A stretch of 64,000 nucleotides of DNA, from NCBI RefSeq assembly GCF_905475395.1, contig NC_058340.1, positions 61,172,181-61,236,180 on the forward strand. The letters run 5' to 3'. The stretch is from Chrysoperla carnea (taxonomy: Eukaryota > Arthropoda > Insecta > Neuroptera > Chrysopidae). How positions within the stretch are numbered: position 1 is the stretch's first letter; each line of letters opens with the position of its first letter. Below, piece by piece: positions 1-13,276 of the stretch. The notes below the pieces were generated by a model. It did not search any database, was not told the DNA's origin, and was given only the letters and a program-made list of their open reading frames with translations. Position numbers and translations under genes: made by a program.

Positions 1-2737
1 CTTCCGTGGACACACCGTAGGCATTTGTGCTCAAATTTAACAATAGCGAAACATTGCCGGGTCTTCTGGCTTACATATAAATAAATATAAAATGGTTTTA
101 TTTTTAATGAAAGATTTATGTATCGCAAAAACATGTTCTTTCACTTAAAAATATAGTTTATAAGGTCGATACAAAATTTATGTGTCTTCTCCAACAAAAC
201 TTTTGTGTTAAAAGATACCGCTTTTTACAAATAAATATTCACTTTAAGCAATTAATATTATATTATGACACCTTTTTGGATTCATTCAAAAATATAACCG
301 GAAACTATCAAGTAGTTATTTTAATATTACCTACAGGTATCATTTTATTTATCGGCACCAATACATCATCCAAAACAAAAAATTTTGGAAATTCCAATAC
401 TTATTGATCAAATTCAATTATCGGCAGGAAAAATGTAATAAAATTATTGTACTTAAAACTTTTCAGGTATTTAATAATATTTTTAATTCTTTTGTATTTT
501 TCATGTAATAAATAGTTAAGGGAATTTTATGCGACAAAAGACCTTCGGTAATAGGTCTAATAAAAAAAATAGTCTCCTATCTAAAATTGAATATTAAATA
601 TTAAAATTTTTCTGATAGAAAACTTGATGTGTCTAACCCATTAATGGGCAAACGTGGCTTAGAGAAGCCACTCAGAATTCAGTTTCTAACATACGAGTAA
701 GACAGTGATACCCTAACCAGTGTCAACCAGTAATACGAGTAAGATAGAGAGACAACATTTTTTTCAACCTATCTCATTACTAGTAGAGAAACTGAGTAGG
801 TAGAAGAGTCGTATACCGGTCTCGCTTCCTCATCTATGAGCAATGCGGGCTTGCATAAAGAGATACACAATGAACTTTATGGCACGCAATAAACTTATAA
901 CAATGGTGGCTTTGACTTAAAATAACTCTCCCACACCTGGCTCTAACCCGAAAATCGTTAAAAAATGCCGTAGCCAGATTTTTATCTAGCGGTAACATTT
1001 CAATCAATTCTTAAAATATTCTGATTTCACAATCTGGTTAACTTTCAGCGTGGCTAATAAGTTTTTTATATTTTTTTAGAAATAAATAATACGGTTCTTT
1101 TCGTCGCTGTTTTTATCACATTTCAGAGTGTGGCCGGCGTTTTTCAAGGACGTGATGCCAAATTCGATGAAAATAGTCGATAAATGTCACCGTTGTTATT
1201 AAATTCAATTTTCGAATAATTTATTTTGTTTTTGAAGGGATTTTACGAATTAATTGTTCTGAATCTAATGTCTTAATAAACAAAAAGTTTATTGCTCCGA
1301 CTCACAAGGCAAAAGCCACTATTTGTTTTTATTCCCTATTGAATATTAGTAATTATAAAATACTTTTTTTATAAAAAATAAATTGTTCTATATTGAATAT
1401 TATTAATAATTAAAAAATTTTTTTTAATTTGCAATAAATTTTTTCAAATCATATTTTAAATAATTTCCAGTCTGTTAATTACTTTTGTAGTATGCATTTG
1501 TAAGTAATTATAAAAAATAATTGATTTCATGCATCATGTTACACCTATTTAGTTTAATTACGATTATATTAACAGTTAAATGCAGTGATCGCTAGAGGGT
1601 AAATGTGGAGCAATATTAGAAATTAAATATTAACTTTACCAAGATTTCAATAACAATATGTGTACATGTCATTGGAAATTAAATTTCGATTTGGCGTGAT
1701 TAGCTTAGCGTCTTTAGCAAGATTATCTTCCAATAAAAATAGTTTAAAAAATAAAATACTTTATTTTATTTCAAATAATAGACTAGACATAAAGAAACAA
1801 TTTCAGTAGTTGAAACTGAAGCAATGTATATTTTTAGTTATATTTCTATTTTGTAAACACATAAACAGGAAAAAATAATTGTTTAAGATTTAATTTCATA
1901 TAAATCATCCACATTTAATATTTAAATATGCAAAGTTAAAAAAAAAAAAATAAACATTAAAAAACATAATAAATATATTTTGTAATATCATGTACGTCAT
2001 GGATTTAAAACCAATAAAAAATTTGCAATTTTACTTCGTTTTTTTTAATTTTTTATCAGTCGTAGGTAAATTGATCGAATTTTAACAGTTCATTAAATAT
2101 AGTAGAGAATAGGCGGAAACTGAATTCCACGGAAATTCCTGTAAGTGGGGCGTTCTCTTTGACACGGTTTGGTAACTTTTTGATCGCGCGCACCAGCTTC
2201 ACTTTGACGGATATCCGTTTTTTTTGTTATTTTAATAGGAAGATAATTTATTAATAAATGTAAAAATCGTTTTGTCCGATACTTAATAAAAAGGGATGTC
2301 CGTTGTCCGAACTTGCGATAATACCCTATTCTTGAGACCAATGTGAAATCAGTTTGATAAAACAATTTTACGTAACTCAAAACTAATTTTGTTCGATCTA
2401 ACAAAAACAATTTTTTTTAAATATGCATTTCCTACAATCATCGCATCGTTTATTGTCTTGCAATTTATTATCGTTATCTAATATCAAATGGTATCTAAAT
2501 ATAGTAAAGTAAGCATTTTTATTAAAATCAATTTTATGATTACTAAGAAACATTTACTCTCAAGGTAAAGTTTACTTAAATTATTGGTATAATAAAAAAA
2601 TTTTTCTGTTTAATCAGAAAACTCGCTTTATTTAAATTCGTATACAAATATAGGTGCATTTATTTATAAAATGGAAAAATACCAATGGGTTAATCCAAAT
2701 AGTTATTGGATTGAAAATCCATGGAATTTTTGAAGGG
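1..2737. other. Intergenic, no gene seen
   Basis: AT-rich DNA with short homopolymer runs. No open frame here shows a recognisable domain or a convincing exon. A 105-codon minus-strand frame around 2093-2410 looks like chance. Confidence 0.6.
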
Positions 2738-3033
2738 GTATAGGTAAGGTTAGGTTATATTGGCTGACCACGAAGGACACACTTAGATTATAGAGCCCAT
2801 TGCGATACCATACATGTGCTTAATTACCACCTTTCCGCTGATAATTTAATTTCATCAGCTCCTCAATTTCAGAGGCTAAGTGCACCTCCTTTATGCATAT
2901 ACCATGCACTACACCAGCCCATCAAAACTATTAATTAAATTAATTTTGTTGCGACGGCGGGAATCGAACCCGCAACCCTAAGCATACCGCGGAAGGAATT
3001 GTTTACGCCTTAACCAACTGAGCTAATAGGGTG
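2738..3033 (-). repeat. tRNA-derived SINE, near full length
   Basis: Read on the minus strand, this begins with a tRNA-like head at about 2950-3033. It has an A box (TAGCTCAGTTGGTTAAGGCG) and a B box (GGGTTCGATTCCCGCC), the internal RNA polymerase III promoter. A body of about 200 bp follows, ending in CCTAACCT near 2740. Head, body and tail match a second, 5'-truncated copy at 38273-38490 (plus). The anticodon arm is not tRNA-like, so this is a SINE and not a tRNA gene. The 3' end resembles that of the LINE fragment at 50850-51345, which suggests LINE-driven mobilisation. Confidence 0.8.
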
Positions 3034-3249
3034 ACTTGAAGGGGGATAGTTGCAGATCAAATTTTAGAATCGAAAATTTAAGATTAAAAAAAATTCTTCC
3101 CATAGAGGAAGTTCTTGAAATATGTCCCAAAATCCTTATCGAAATTTTCAACATATTTTTACGTTTTGTAGATGAGTGTGTACGCATGGGTGCGCTTTTG
3201 TTCGTCGACTTTTCGTTTATTATTTTTCGAATATGTTAGGTATTAGCGA

Positions 3250-4840
3250 TTTGCACCAATCGTTGCGTAATGACATCAAGATATACCTACTAGAAAAGAT
3301 TGAAAAAAGCAGCTCATAAAAATTGGGGGAGGATACTATTTAAGTTGTAGAAAATAAGTTTAACAATAATCAAAAAATATTTGACCATATTGTAGCACGA
3401 TACCTATCTTTATAACAAAAACTTAAATTTTGTTGCAGTCGTGCTCATTATACAGTAAACTTTCAAACTGATGTTTGGAACAAAGTTATCAACCTAGCCA
3501 CAGACGTATCAACATGGTTGTCAATATTAAATCACTCCCACAAAAATCAAAACTTTTAAATTCAACATAGCCGACAACATTAATTTATTACTATCAACCC
3601 ATCCACAGACGCACAACTTGGTTGTCAATATGTCATATTGTCAACCAAGTTGAAGGTGTTTGGAGCGTTTTACGTAGGCTAGAAAACGTTAACGATATTT
3701 CAAAGAAATCTCTTATGTACCTACACAATCTAGTGCCTAGTGCCTACTACTGTCAAATTAATATATCCGGCGCTAAATAAATCAAACAATAACTTATAAA
3801 ATCTTAAAAATAAATATAATAAAAAATCGAATACAATCAACGCACTAACTTCCTAGTGTATGAATTTGTTTCTATGTATAGTGATTATCTTCTGAATACT
3901 TCCTAACAGAAATTCTTTTCTTATCATTTTGTCAGTTAAAAGTTACCTCAAGATAAAACAAATGGTATATGAGCTAATACAATCAAATTCTAAATATATA
4001 AAGAGGATATTAGATTAAATTTGCGGTTAATTAAAACATTAATTTACCCCAAATAACTCAATTTAAAAAAAAAAAAAAGTTTATATAATTATAAATAATC
4101 TTCATTTTTATTATATTATAATCTATGCACAGGTAAAGGCAATTAAATCGTTTCATTCTAATATTGCTTCATCACTTAAACCAGAGCTGTTACTGGTGTA
4201 TGATGTCTTGTAAAATGTAAATGATGTCTAGCATTGATGTAATGATTCTGATTTAAGAACTCGGACTTCATCCAGAGTCGCATTAAACTAGCTACAGAGC
4301 ATACTTGAAACTCGTGAGTAGTTTTCTTTTGTTGAGTCTACTAAATTTTCTCTCTACGGCTTTTTTTCGAAATTTCTAAGTTTTCAATTGCGATGAAAAC
4401 GTCATATTTAAACTACCAATCTGAAAATACGCCGCATGGAATTTTTCGTCCGATAGCTTAAATATGACGTTATCATACTCATTTGAAAACGCACCACTTT
4501 CGAGATAAGTCGTGGAGAGAAAGTTTGATAGGTTCGCCAAAAGAAAGCCACTCACGAAGCTTCAAGTATATTATTAAATAAATACTTCGAAATATATAAA
4601 CATAATACATTGTTAATTAAATGGTAAAATCTTAAATAAGAGACCCTACTTGGTACTATAAAATAAACTAGGTAGGTAAGGCCGAAATATGCCGTTTAAG
4701 AGTTATTAAATCTTTTAAAAAATATTCGACCTTTTTTTGTACTTTCTTGTAATTTCAAAAAGGTATACCAAAAAGATATAAAATTATAAAACATTTGTAA
4801 AAAGATTGAATAACACTTAAACCTAAATGGCCAATTTCGG
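3250..4840. other. Intergenic, no gene seen
   Basis: No supported coding sequence. A loose inverted repeat around 4360-4530 (TTTGA.ACGTCATATTTAA near 4400 against its complement near 4455) may be an old MITE. It is too diverged to delimit. Confidence 0.5.
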
Positions 4841-4842
4841 TC

Positions 4843-5292
4843 TTTTTATATCATGTATATAAGAAATATATATGGCATATTAAGTTTAGTCCCAAGTTTG
4901 TAACGCTTAAAAATATTGATGCCAAGAAAAAATTTTGATATAGATGTTCATAGAATCACCTAATTAGTCCATTTCGGTTGTCCGTTCGTCTGTCAACACG
5001 ATAACTCAAACAAGAAAAAAGATATCCAGCTGAAATTTTTACAGAGCACTCAGGACGTAAAAAGTGAGGTTAAAAAATAAACAACTTTTGTTTGAAACAT
5101 TTTTTTGTAAACATCACTGTTCACTCACGAGGGCTCACATTAGATGCAAATTTTATAGTATGTATTAATAATGGATTATCAATTATGTATGTGTGACATG
5201 TATATGTGTAATGTGATAGAGTAATCAACACTGTCTATGCATGGTATTTCAACAATTAACTCAGTCAATTGTTTATTTTTACTTGTTTTATA
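4843..5292 (+). repeat. Interspersed repeat family R1, copy 1
   Basis: About 450 bp shared with 32004-32535, and rearranged with 36775-37290. Shared landmarks are a CATGTATATA.GAAATATA start, a CACCTAATTAGTCCATTTC block, a tetranucleotide-rich GTCCGTCC segment followed by ACACGATAACTCAAA, and an end at TATTTCAACAATTAACTCAG. No coding capacity is visible. It is a non-autonomous mobile element of unknown class. Confidence 0.75.
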
Positions 5293-5734
5293 AATTATTA
5301 TATACATAAAAAATAAATCGCATGTAGAATTTCCTGAAACGCATATAGAACCACATGAATATTAGAAACTTTTTTGTTGATTTATCTATATCTCACTAAA
5401 CATACCTGCATTATACATGTTTAGTAAAAATATAACAGCGCATGTTATTCAACCGAATAAAAACGATAATAAATTACCATCTATTTGCTTTATTAATTAT
5501 TTTTAATAACATTTACTCTTAAATTAAAAAAAAGAAGAATATTATCCATTCCATCAATTTAAATTTTTTGTATAAAACAATATTGGCATTGGATATTGTT
5601 ACAATAATAAAACGTGACTTATCAACATTTAATTTGCTAAAATTAAAATTTTTTTTGAAAAATAAAAATTTTTTATTTACTTACAACAAATCATGCAATT
5701 TTCACGAAGCGAATTGATAGTGGTGATAGAAATC

Positions 5735-6174
5735 ACCGTATTCGGACGGTTGAGATAAGATAATCAATACATTGTATAAAAAAAAGTCGCTACCGTCTGA
5801 CTGTCCCTAATCTCTATGTATGCTTAGATCTTTTAAACTACTAATTTTGATGTGGTTTTTTTCTAAAAGGTAGAGTGATTCAAGAGGGTTGAAAGGGATG
5901 TACTTCAAAAATTTAAAAAGTTGTGCATGAATTCAGCTCAAATATTAGCGAGATATACAACCAGCTTCAAAGATTATTTTAATCTATTTTTAATCTTCGG
6001 GGGGGGGGGTGGAAGGGTGGAGCGAGAAAGTGGGGATGAATAATCGAATTTTTTCAAATATACTACGTGGGGTATCAAATGAAAGGGCATGACGTGTACA
6101 TTACACGTAAAGGGGTATGGGAGAGGGGGTGAGAGTAGGTATGTTGTTCAGCAAAGCGGGTAGTTCACAGCTAG
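5735..6174 (+). repeat. Possible Helitron-like fragment
   Basis: The segment contains a G-rich run near 6000 and the phrase GTGGGGTATCAAATGAAAGGGC, which I associate with arthropod interspersed repeats. It ends in CTAG followed by T (6171-6175), the usual Helitron 3' terminus. The 5' boundary is a guess and no hairpin was verified. Confidence 0.3.
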
Positions 6175-6970
6175 TATGTAATAATCCAGAATTTACCTTG
6201 ACTAAAACAATCCATAAACTTGAAGTTCATCGAATTAATTGAAATGAATTGGCAATTTTCTACTTTCTAAAAGTTTTTACCAAATGCAAACATGAAAGTG
6301 GATAGATATCAAAGTTTGTGAATGGTCAAAATAAGAAAAACGGTCTAGATAAAGTAAAACCTGATTTTACATACATTATTTACGTGCAAATTTCTCGTAA
6401 TTTTATTGAAAATAGACATACTTTGCAGCTACTATCAAAGACAGAAGGAATATCAAAGAATTGAGGAGATGTGTACAAAAGTTCTTGTTCTATAAAGTTA
6501 AGGCGTGGATGGATGATCATCTTAGCTATAAAATATTTTATTTTTTTAGTTCCTAGCCCTTAGATGAAATGTTAATATTGTTAAAAATTTGATGATACAT
6601 ACAAATCGTATCAATTAAGAATAACGATTTTACTTTCGTCGCATGCTTCGATAGGATGGATGTAGATTTATCCACAAGATACATGTAGATTTATCAGTAA
6701 CATATTACAAACATGCAATATAAATTTATTTATCAGCATTCTAAAATGTAGATTTATCAACCAGATTATGTAACAAAAAAAAAAAATTATTTTTTAAGCT
6801 GATAATAATAAAAATTAGTCTGCAATATCTTCATAATAATGACGCTATTTATCAAGTCATTATCACAATCACAAGATTACCTTTAAAATAAAAGGTAAAC
6901 ATGAGTATAAGTTTATTTATCCAATTTATCTTAGTCAATAAATAGCTATTGAAAATAATTAAAATATTAA

Positions 6971-7110
6971 TAGGGTATTATCGTTAGTCAAAAATAGATC
7001 ATGAAATTTGAAAAAAGTTAAAATTTAATTAAAAATATACTTAAATATTTTGATTTCGAGTCATAAAAGCACATTTTTCTTTTAAAATATTAAAATTAAA
7101 AATCGTAATT
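6971..7110 (+). repeat. Interspersed repeat family R2, truncated copy
   Basis: Starts ATAGGGTATTATCGTTAGTC and matches 56224-56420 and 63787-64000 in the same orientation. A block reading ATTTCGAGTCATAAAAGCAC is almost unchanged in all three. The match breaks off near 7110, while the other two copies continue through a TATCACGTGAC segment, so this copy is truncated at its right side. Confidence 0.8.
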
Positions 7111-7675
7111 TTATTTATGTAAATTATTAGTTATTATGTACCTTCGTTTTTTAGTTATGTAAAATGCATGCTTATACGCAGTGCTGGATTTATACTATTT
7201 CAGAAGGATTCCATGATTCCGAGGATAAAAATAAAATTTTCTCTACGTTATTGAAAATACTTTGTAGAGTATGATCATGTTAGAAACATCTTCAAATTAA
7301 AATGAATAATTAAAAAAGTTAAATTAATAAATTTTTTCAAAAATGATTAATCTAAGATTAATTATTCATTTTATTTTCATTTAGCACATGTAAATCCATT
7401 TCGAATTGATTCATGGACACTTTAACAGAAGTTTTTCACTATAGCAATACTTTATTTTCTTCGTACAAGCAGTGGCGGATTAAGTATTTTGCCGCCCTAG
7501 GCCCTGTCTGATTAGCCGCCCTTTTTAAAAGATGAAATTTTATTTTTTTGAATCCGTTTATATTATTTAGATATAATATTTATTTCATAAAAATACAATT
7601 GTTGAACAATACAAATAAATATTAACTACATAAACAACAGTCAGTTTTTTTAAAATATAATGTATAACTTAATTT

Positions 7676-8934
7676 TTAAATATCTTCTTTCTTGCTTTCG
7701 TCAAGAATATCAACTATGTCGTTGTAATCAATTTCTTGAACAAGTTGAGCTTCAATTGACAGTAGTGCTAAAGCATTGAGTCTCTCTTGGCCCATACTTG
7801 CGCGTAAATACGTTTTTACTCTTTTCAAGGTGGAAAAAGATCTTTCTCCTGAACAGTTTGTAGCCGGAATACTCAAAAAATACGTAGAGCAATGTCTACA
7901 TTTGGATAAACATCTTGAAGATTTTGAGAATGCAAAAAATTGTATATTCCTTGCGCGGAACGAATATCTTTCGTCCATTACAGAATCTTTGAGTTGACAG
8001 TGCAAATGAATACATTCATTCGCGAAAGTCTCTTCCAAGTCATCAGGATACTTAGTAACTAATTCATCTGCCCAAATTTTTAATTCATTGGTATCTATCT
8101 TAATATATATATTTCTTGTGAGCGTGTGTATGTAATTGAACTCCTCCTAGACGGCTGGACCGATTTTGATGAAATTTTTTGTGTGTGTTCGTGGAGATTC
8201 GAGAATGGTTTAGATTTACAATTTGGTCCAGTAAAACTGTTTTTGAGGGCTCCGTACCAAAAAAATGAAATTTCATTAAATGGTGGGAGCGCATATAAAT
8301 CATATCACATTATGTATACTATGTGTACTATGTATTTTTAATAGTATTCAGGTATTGTCAATAGGCATTTATTAGAGCCATATGCGAGCGCAGCGAGCTC
8401 TACTATCAAAGGTCAGGCCAAAGGTCGAAGGTCAGGCCACTCCAATAAATAGGAGTTAAATTGGGGTTTAGCGGGATGGGTTTAGCGGACAGGCTAAACG
8501 CAGTATAGGTATTCATGAATTGGAGTTACGTTTTTACGGGACAACGTCCATCGGGGCCGCTAGTTTCATATAAATTGTCAAAAAAATTAAATTTTTCGTA
8601 GAGATTATGATAAGCACTTTTACGTCCTGTCAATTGTACACTTAAAGTATCTAAAATTGGATAGTAAACGTTGGTTCGAAAATTTTCTTCTCCAGATAAA
8701 GCAGTTCTTTCATTTTCCCGTGACTCGTCAGCCTGAAGTTTTCGGGTTTTTTTACGACGGCTGTCATAGTGGTAATAATTTTGAACTCCAGATAGTTCTT
8801 TGGCTTTTTTTTCATAGTCAGAAAATTGTTTATCTCTCATATCTTGTAGAAATAATGCCAAAGAACTATATATTTTTATCACAGATGATAAATCAGCTTG
8901 AGAATCCTGAAGCTTCTTACTTAAAATTCGAATA
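7676..8934 (-). pseudogene. hAT transposase, C-terminal portion, split by insertion
   Basis: The two open segments are 8564-8934 and 7676-8097. If the 8098-8563 insertion is skipped, reading is continuous across the junction (..NLYE then IDTNELKIW..). The downstream part carries the hAT dimerisation signature SGERSFSTLKRVKTYLR followed by RLNALALLSIE, and it stops at 7676. The upstream part ends at an in-frame stop near 8938 with no N-terminal zinc finger or catalytic region, so the protein was already truncated before the insertion. Hypothetical products of each half would be inactive. Confidence 0.85.
8098..8563 (+). mobile_element. Helitron-like non-autonomous insertion inside the hAT
   Basis: Begins TCTTAATATATATATTTCTTG after an A and ends in CTAG before a T, fitting Helitron insertion between A and T without target duplication. 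The 5' third has a phrase common in insect Helitrons (GGACCGATTTTGATGAAAT). Near the 3' end, ACGGGACAACGTCC can form the expected hairpin just upstream of CTAG. Removing it restores the interrupted transposase frame exactly, which fixes both boundaries. At 466 bp there is no room for Rep/helicase. Confidence 0.8.
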
Positions 8935-9062
8935 GATCCTTAAAATGTATTGTCGTTACATTATATCAGATTTAAAATTTTGACATTCTGAAAAATTTGC
9001 CGCCCCCCAAATTGTGCCGCCCTAGACACGGGCCTAGGCGGTAATCCATCACTGGGTACAAG

Positions 9063-11019
9063 AATGTTTAAGAATTATTATTTGCAGCATTTAATAAAAT
9101 GTTGAAATGTTCAATTTATTTTGTTAATTCATTTATTCCAATTCATTTTTCCAACTTCCTGTTATTCTGATTAAAAATTCGAGAATACATTAAAATCCGT
9201 GCAAATAGTCTTAGTTAGGCATGTAAGGTTGCTGTTTTAAGTAAGGATAACGTTGAATAAAGTTGGCACCCGTAATTTTTGACCATGGATTCGTTTTTTT
9301 AAAACATTTAAAATAGATACATTTGAAAGCTTTAGTTATTCACACGTAAAATTTGAATTACAGTTTTTACAAGCTTTTATTAAGTTTCACCGGTTTCTTA
9401 AAAAGTAGAAAATACTTTTTTTAATCAGTCCCTCATGCATGGCTATTCGTAAAAGCTTGAGGCGCTTCGAATCATCCTTGTTATTTTAAATTGAGGAAGT
9501 CCAGGAACTACACAATGGTTTCAGGAAACTTGTTTTCTCAGTCTGGGAAATAAAAGCTCATTGCAATCAGTAGAAACATGAGACTGCAAGAACTTTATGT
9601 TCTTTAAAATTTAAGGCCAGGAATCTTAAATTAATAATTAAGCTCACCAATAAGTTACTAATTTAGATTTCGCCCCGTGCATGAGTTTTATTTCAGGATT
9701 TTCCATGATAATGACACTCTACTATATTAATATAATTGAATGGGTGGACAATTAGTCTATGGTTTGTATACATGATTTACATAATACTATTTTCTAGCAA
9801 ATTTTAAATTTATATATAAAAATATTATTCATGTAAGTTCGTCTTTTATTTTCACAATTTCTAACGTAACAAGTTTACTTAATTGTTATTATTCAATAAT
9901 TTTTATGTGACAATTACTATACCAATTAAATAAAAACAATTGAAAAATAGTCATATTTTAAACAAAAGCGTGTGTTTTATGTGCAAATTTCATAAGAGAG
10001 AAGCGCTGCCATTGATTCAGTTGTTTCTTCCACCTACTTTGCACGCAACGATTATATAGGTTGTTAATTTATTTAGAGAATGCGGTTACAATAAACAATT
10101 GTGGAACAGGGCATTATTCTTGTTGCACTTTCACCAACAACCTGACAATAATCTATTTAATATTTATACATTCTAATTAATTACAGGTATACGGTTTTCC
10201 ATTAAGAGCGTCGGAACTTAAAACTTATTGTTACAGAGTTGTATATGAGGTATCATTTACTTTTTTTAATTGAATTACTGCCATTCTGTACGATATATAA
10301 TAAATAACATCCAAATGACAACCTCAGCTTCGCTGAGCAGGCATGTCCTTGATAATATTTATTTGGTTTTATCACGTAATGTTTTCTTGCAAAATTCATT
10401 TGAAAAATTGAAAATTAGGGAAATATAGGTATAATATCGGAGAGACTGGCTCAAGAGGGAATCTAGCAGTCTTGGATCAGTTGATCATATTCCAACGAAT
10501 TAAGGGTACTTTATTGTGATAACCAATTCGGGAGACATAAGAAGAAAAATGAAAACGTGCTTGAGAAAGCACTAAGAAGAAGTAGAAAGTGTTTCAAAGA
10601 CAAAAAAGGTAAACTGACAATTCCCTAGATCTCGAATTCTTATTGTGAGACAGTATCATCCCTACAAACTCCTTCAATTAATCGAATTTCTGACTCTTTG
10701 CATGTTTTAAATGAGATTTCTAATCTTGCGCAATAAGAGGAAATGTTCAGCATCCGTTGTTTAACTTCAGTTTAAAGTTTGGCTACTCTTAATGGAAAAC
10801 CTTTAATTATTTAAAAATAATTATATTAAAACTAAGTTTACGTAAACTCTAAAGTAACAATTATTGTTTATAAATAAATATAAAAAATTTCATAATTATA
10901 AAAACATTATTCTTTTTAATTTATACGACAAAATTTTCCTAGACTTGTTCTTGGAAAACCACGTTTTATACAATGTGTATTAAAATGTATGGAAACCATA
11001 TGGGGCTACTCTAAGTAAA
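9063..11019. other. Intergenic, no gene seen
   Basis: AT-rich DNA without recognisable coding exons or delimited repeats. Confidence 0.5.
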
Positions 11020-11512
11020 TAAAGGACCCCAGATACAATACATTAATTTTTGCTGTCGGTTAAAATTTTTGGAAAACTATGATTAAGGTAGTTTTAGTCT
11101 TGCTGATCAAAAATTTTTTTGGTCTCTACACTCAAAAACCCACCTCTTCCGAACTACGGCTCTTCAAAAATTATGCCTACATGAAATATTGATTTTTGTT
11201 TTTGGTTAAAACTTTTTGAAAACTATGGATTAGGGTAGTTTTCATGTTGCTGATCCAAAGATTTTATAGACTCAACTCTCAAAAACCCATCCCTTCCGAG
11301 TAACGGCCCTTCAAAGGTTATGCCCTACATGAGTTATTGATTTTTGCTTTCGTTAAAAAAATTTAAAAAAACTATGGATTAAGGTAGTACCTTTAAAGGG
11401 CCGTTGGTAAGAAAGGAAGGGTTTTTTAGAAAGGACTGAGCCCATAAGAACTTTTGATCAGAATTTTAACCAAAACCAAAAATCAATGAATTGTGTCCGG
11501 GGTCCTTTTTAT
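11020..11512. repeat. TIR element with internal tandem repeat
   Basis: The ends are inverted copies: AAAGGACCCCAGATACAATACATT at 11022 against the complement of AATGAATTGTGTCCGGGGTCCTTT near 11512. Inside is a tandem array of about 147 bp with units starting near 11042, 11188 and 11336. Each contains ATT.ATTTTTG then GGTTAAAA, and the first two full units contain CTCAAAAACCCA with a CTTCCGA sequence. The last part is inverted toward the right end. There is no coding capacity, so this is probably a MITE. Confidence 0.7.
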
Positions 11513-11964
11513 AAATTTTAATATATTTACAAGTACTGCGCCGGAGTGGTAATATAATTGTAGGAGTTTATCAAAAAAAAAATTTATTTTTTCTATTTTA
11601 GAAATGTTAGACAGAAATGTATAACAAATACTAAGTGTAGCACGTTTAAAATGGCACTGCAATTTTACCAAACACTCTACCATAAATTCAATGCTTTACG
11701 TAATTATCAAATTGCAAAATATATTAAATTTTAGAATGATTCTAAATTAGTATGAGCAAACTTGGACTGGCTTGTAGTTTTGAAACTGAAAGTATTGTAT
11801 TCAACCGGCATTTTAGAAACAAATATGGTAAAGATAATAAAAATGAGTTGTGTTTCGTCCCTAATTCAACATAGAGTTGTCTTCTCCCCCATTCATCATA
11901 GAGTTGTGCTTCGTCCCTAAAAACAGGCTAAAAAAATCATATATAAGTGAGTATTTCACTTTCT

Positions 11965-12060
11965 TTTTATTTATAGGCAATTTTATTACAGATATGATAT
12001 ACGAGTTACATAATGAACAAAATTAAATCCTAATATTATTTCTCTAGCCTATTTTTCCTA
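11965..12060 (+). repeat. Short repeat shared with 26470-26575
   Basis: About 100 bp beginning GGCAATTTTATTACAGATATG is nearly the same as a segment at about 26485-26575, in the same orientation. Both sit in AT-rich intergenic or downstream DNA. The element class is unknown. Confidence 0.6.
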
Positions 12061-13106
12061 AGCATCACATTTTTGGATCAATTTTTCATTATTTGGAATA
12101 TAAAAAGGACAGGCTTAATGCTCATATATCTGTCCTATAGGAATTGATCGTAGGACAAATAACCGTAATAAGGATCTTAATGAAATAGGCGATGCTTTCT
12201 AATAAGACTTTTTCAGAAAAAAAAAAACCTTTTTCACATGCATTGTTTATTCTTGATAAGCACTATTATTAGTTTAGTGTTAATATTAATCTATTCCCTG
12301 AAGTTATATTCCGGGAAAAATAATTCCCAAAAATTTTTATTGATTTCTAGCTTTTTAAAGTTGGGCTATTATGGTCAAGTTCACAAAAACATACTCATAT
12401 ATTCGTGTAGCATTTTTGAGAAGTCATGTTACGTACATAATACTTAGACGTATTGTGTATACATATTACTCAATTGCATATGAAATGTATAAGCTGTTTT
12501 TTAAATCATATTTTTAAAAATAAAAAAATTAAATTAAATTTTAATTTCTAAATTTTTTGTTTTATTAAATATTAGTTTTTAGAGTCTGCCTAAAACCGGT
12601 TGTTAATATATGAAGCATATCTTTTTAACACGCTTCTATTAGCTTGGTATTTATCCAAGTATTAAAGGATGTATGATAATGTTTGATTTAAAGGCTCAAA
12701 ATTTTTAATAGACAGGCTTTTACTAAAAGAATATGTGGATAAAATTTCAGCATAGGTGTCCGTGCAAATTTTTAAGAAAATTCATTGAAAATCGATATAA
12801 ATTGTATAGGCTCTTATGGAGGAATCTCAAAAAATAACATTTTTTTGACATACTCCCCCCCTCCTTCTTGGGGTTTTTCGCCATTCGATGACCTAACACT
12901 GCAATTTTCTGTAAATATTCAATTTGGACCAGCGGGGTGAATTACCCTAGGAGGGGAGAATATATCGAAATTCTGACTTCAGAATACTATATGCGTTTCT
13001 GGCCCATTTTGTTGCATATTTTCAAGATTTTGAAAATAGCAATGGCCAAACTTTCTAGCGGCAAGAAGTTAGATGTAGCTTTTGATATATGGACCTTCCT
13101 GAATAT

Positions 13107-13110
<4 letters not shown>

Positions 13111-13152
<42 letters not shown>
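13111..13152 (+). repeat. Poly(A) tract, 42 bp
   Basis: An uninterrupted run of A. It could be the tail of a retroposed sequence, but I could not identify a source upstream. The lysine-rich frame passing through it (12937-13209) is not a gene. Confidence 0.8.
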
Positions 13153-13154
<2 letters not shown>

Positions 13155-13276
13155 GGCCCGATTGGTTGAGGTACATAAAAATTCTTCATTTTATTCTTTT
13201 CTGATCTAAAATGATTCGTCTACTGTGTTTGTTTAAAAGTTAAATTATATAATATTTATTATAAATAACAACTTAC

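Larger units (their letters stand above)
7470..9054 (-). mobile_element. hAT transposon, internally deleted, with 8-bp TSD
   Basis: The ends are CAGTGGCGGATT on the left and, reverse-complemented, CAGTGATGGATTACCGCC on the right. Both have GCCGCCCTAG-like subterminal motifs. Flanking 8-mers cgtacaag (7462-7469) and ggtacaag (9055-9062) match at 7 of 8 positions, the target duplication size of hAT elements. Inside is the C-terminal part of a hAT transposase on the minus strand, split by a Helitron-like insertion at 8098-8563. The N-terminal transposase domains are missing, so this copy is not autonomous. Confidence 0.9.

Noticed and set aside
2093-2410. 105-codon minus-strand open frame
   Set aside because: No signal peptide, domain or splice context. 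Basic, low-complexity translation of AT-rich DNA with one GC-richer patch.
2950-3033. tRNA gene on the minus strand
   Set aside because: A and B boxes are present, but the anticodon arm and acceptor stem do not fold as a tRNA. It is the head of a SINE with a second copy at 38273.
12937-13209. 90-codon plus-strand frame with a polylysine run
   Set aside because: The lysines are the translated 42-bp poly(A) tract, and the rest has no recognisable features.
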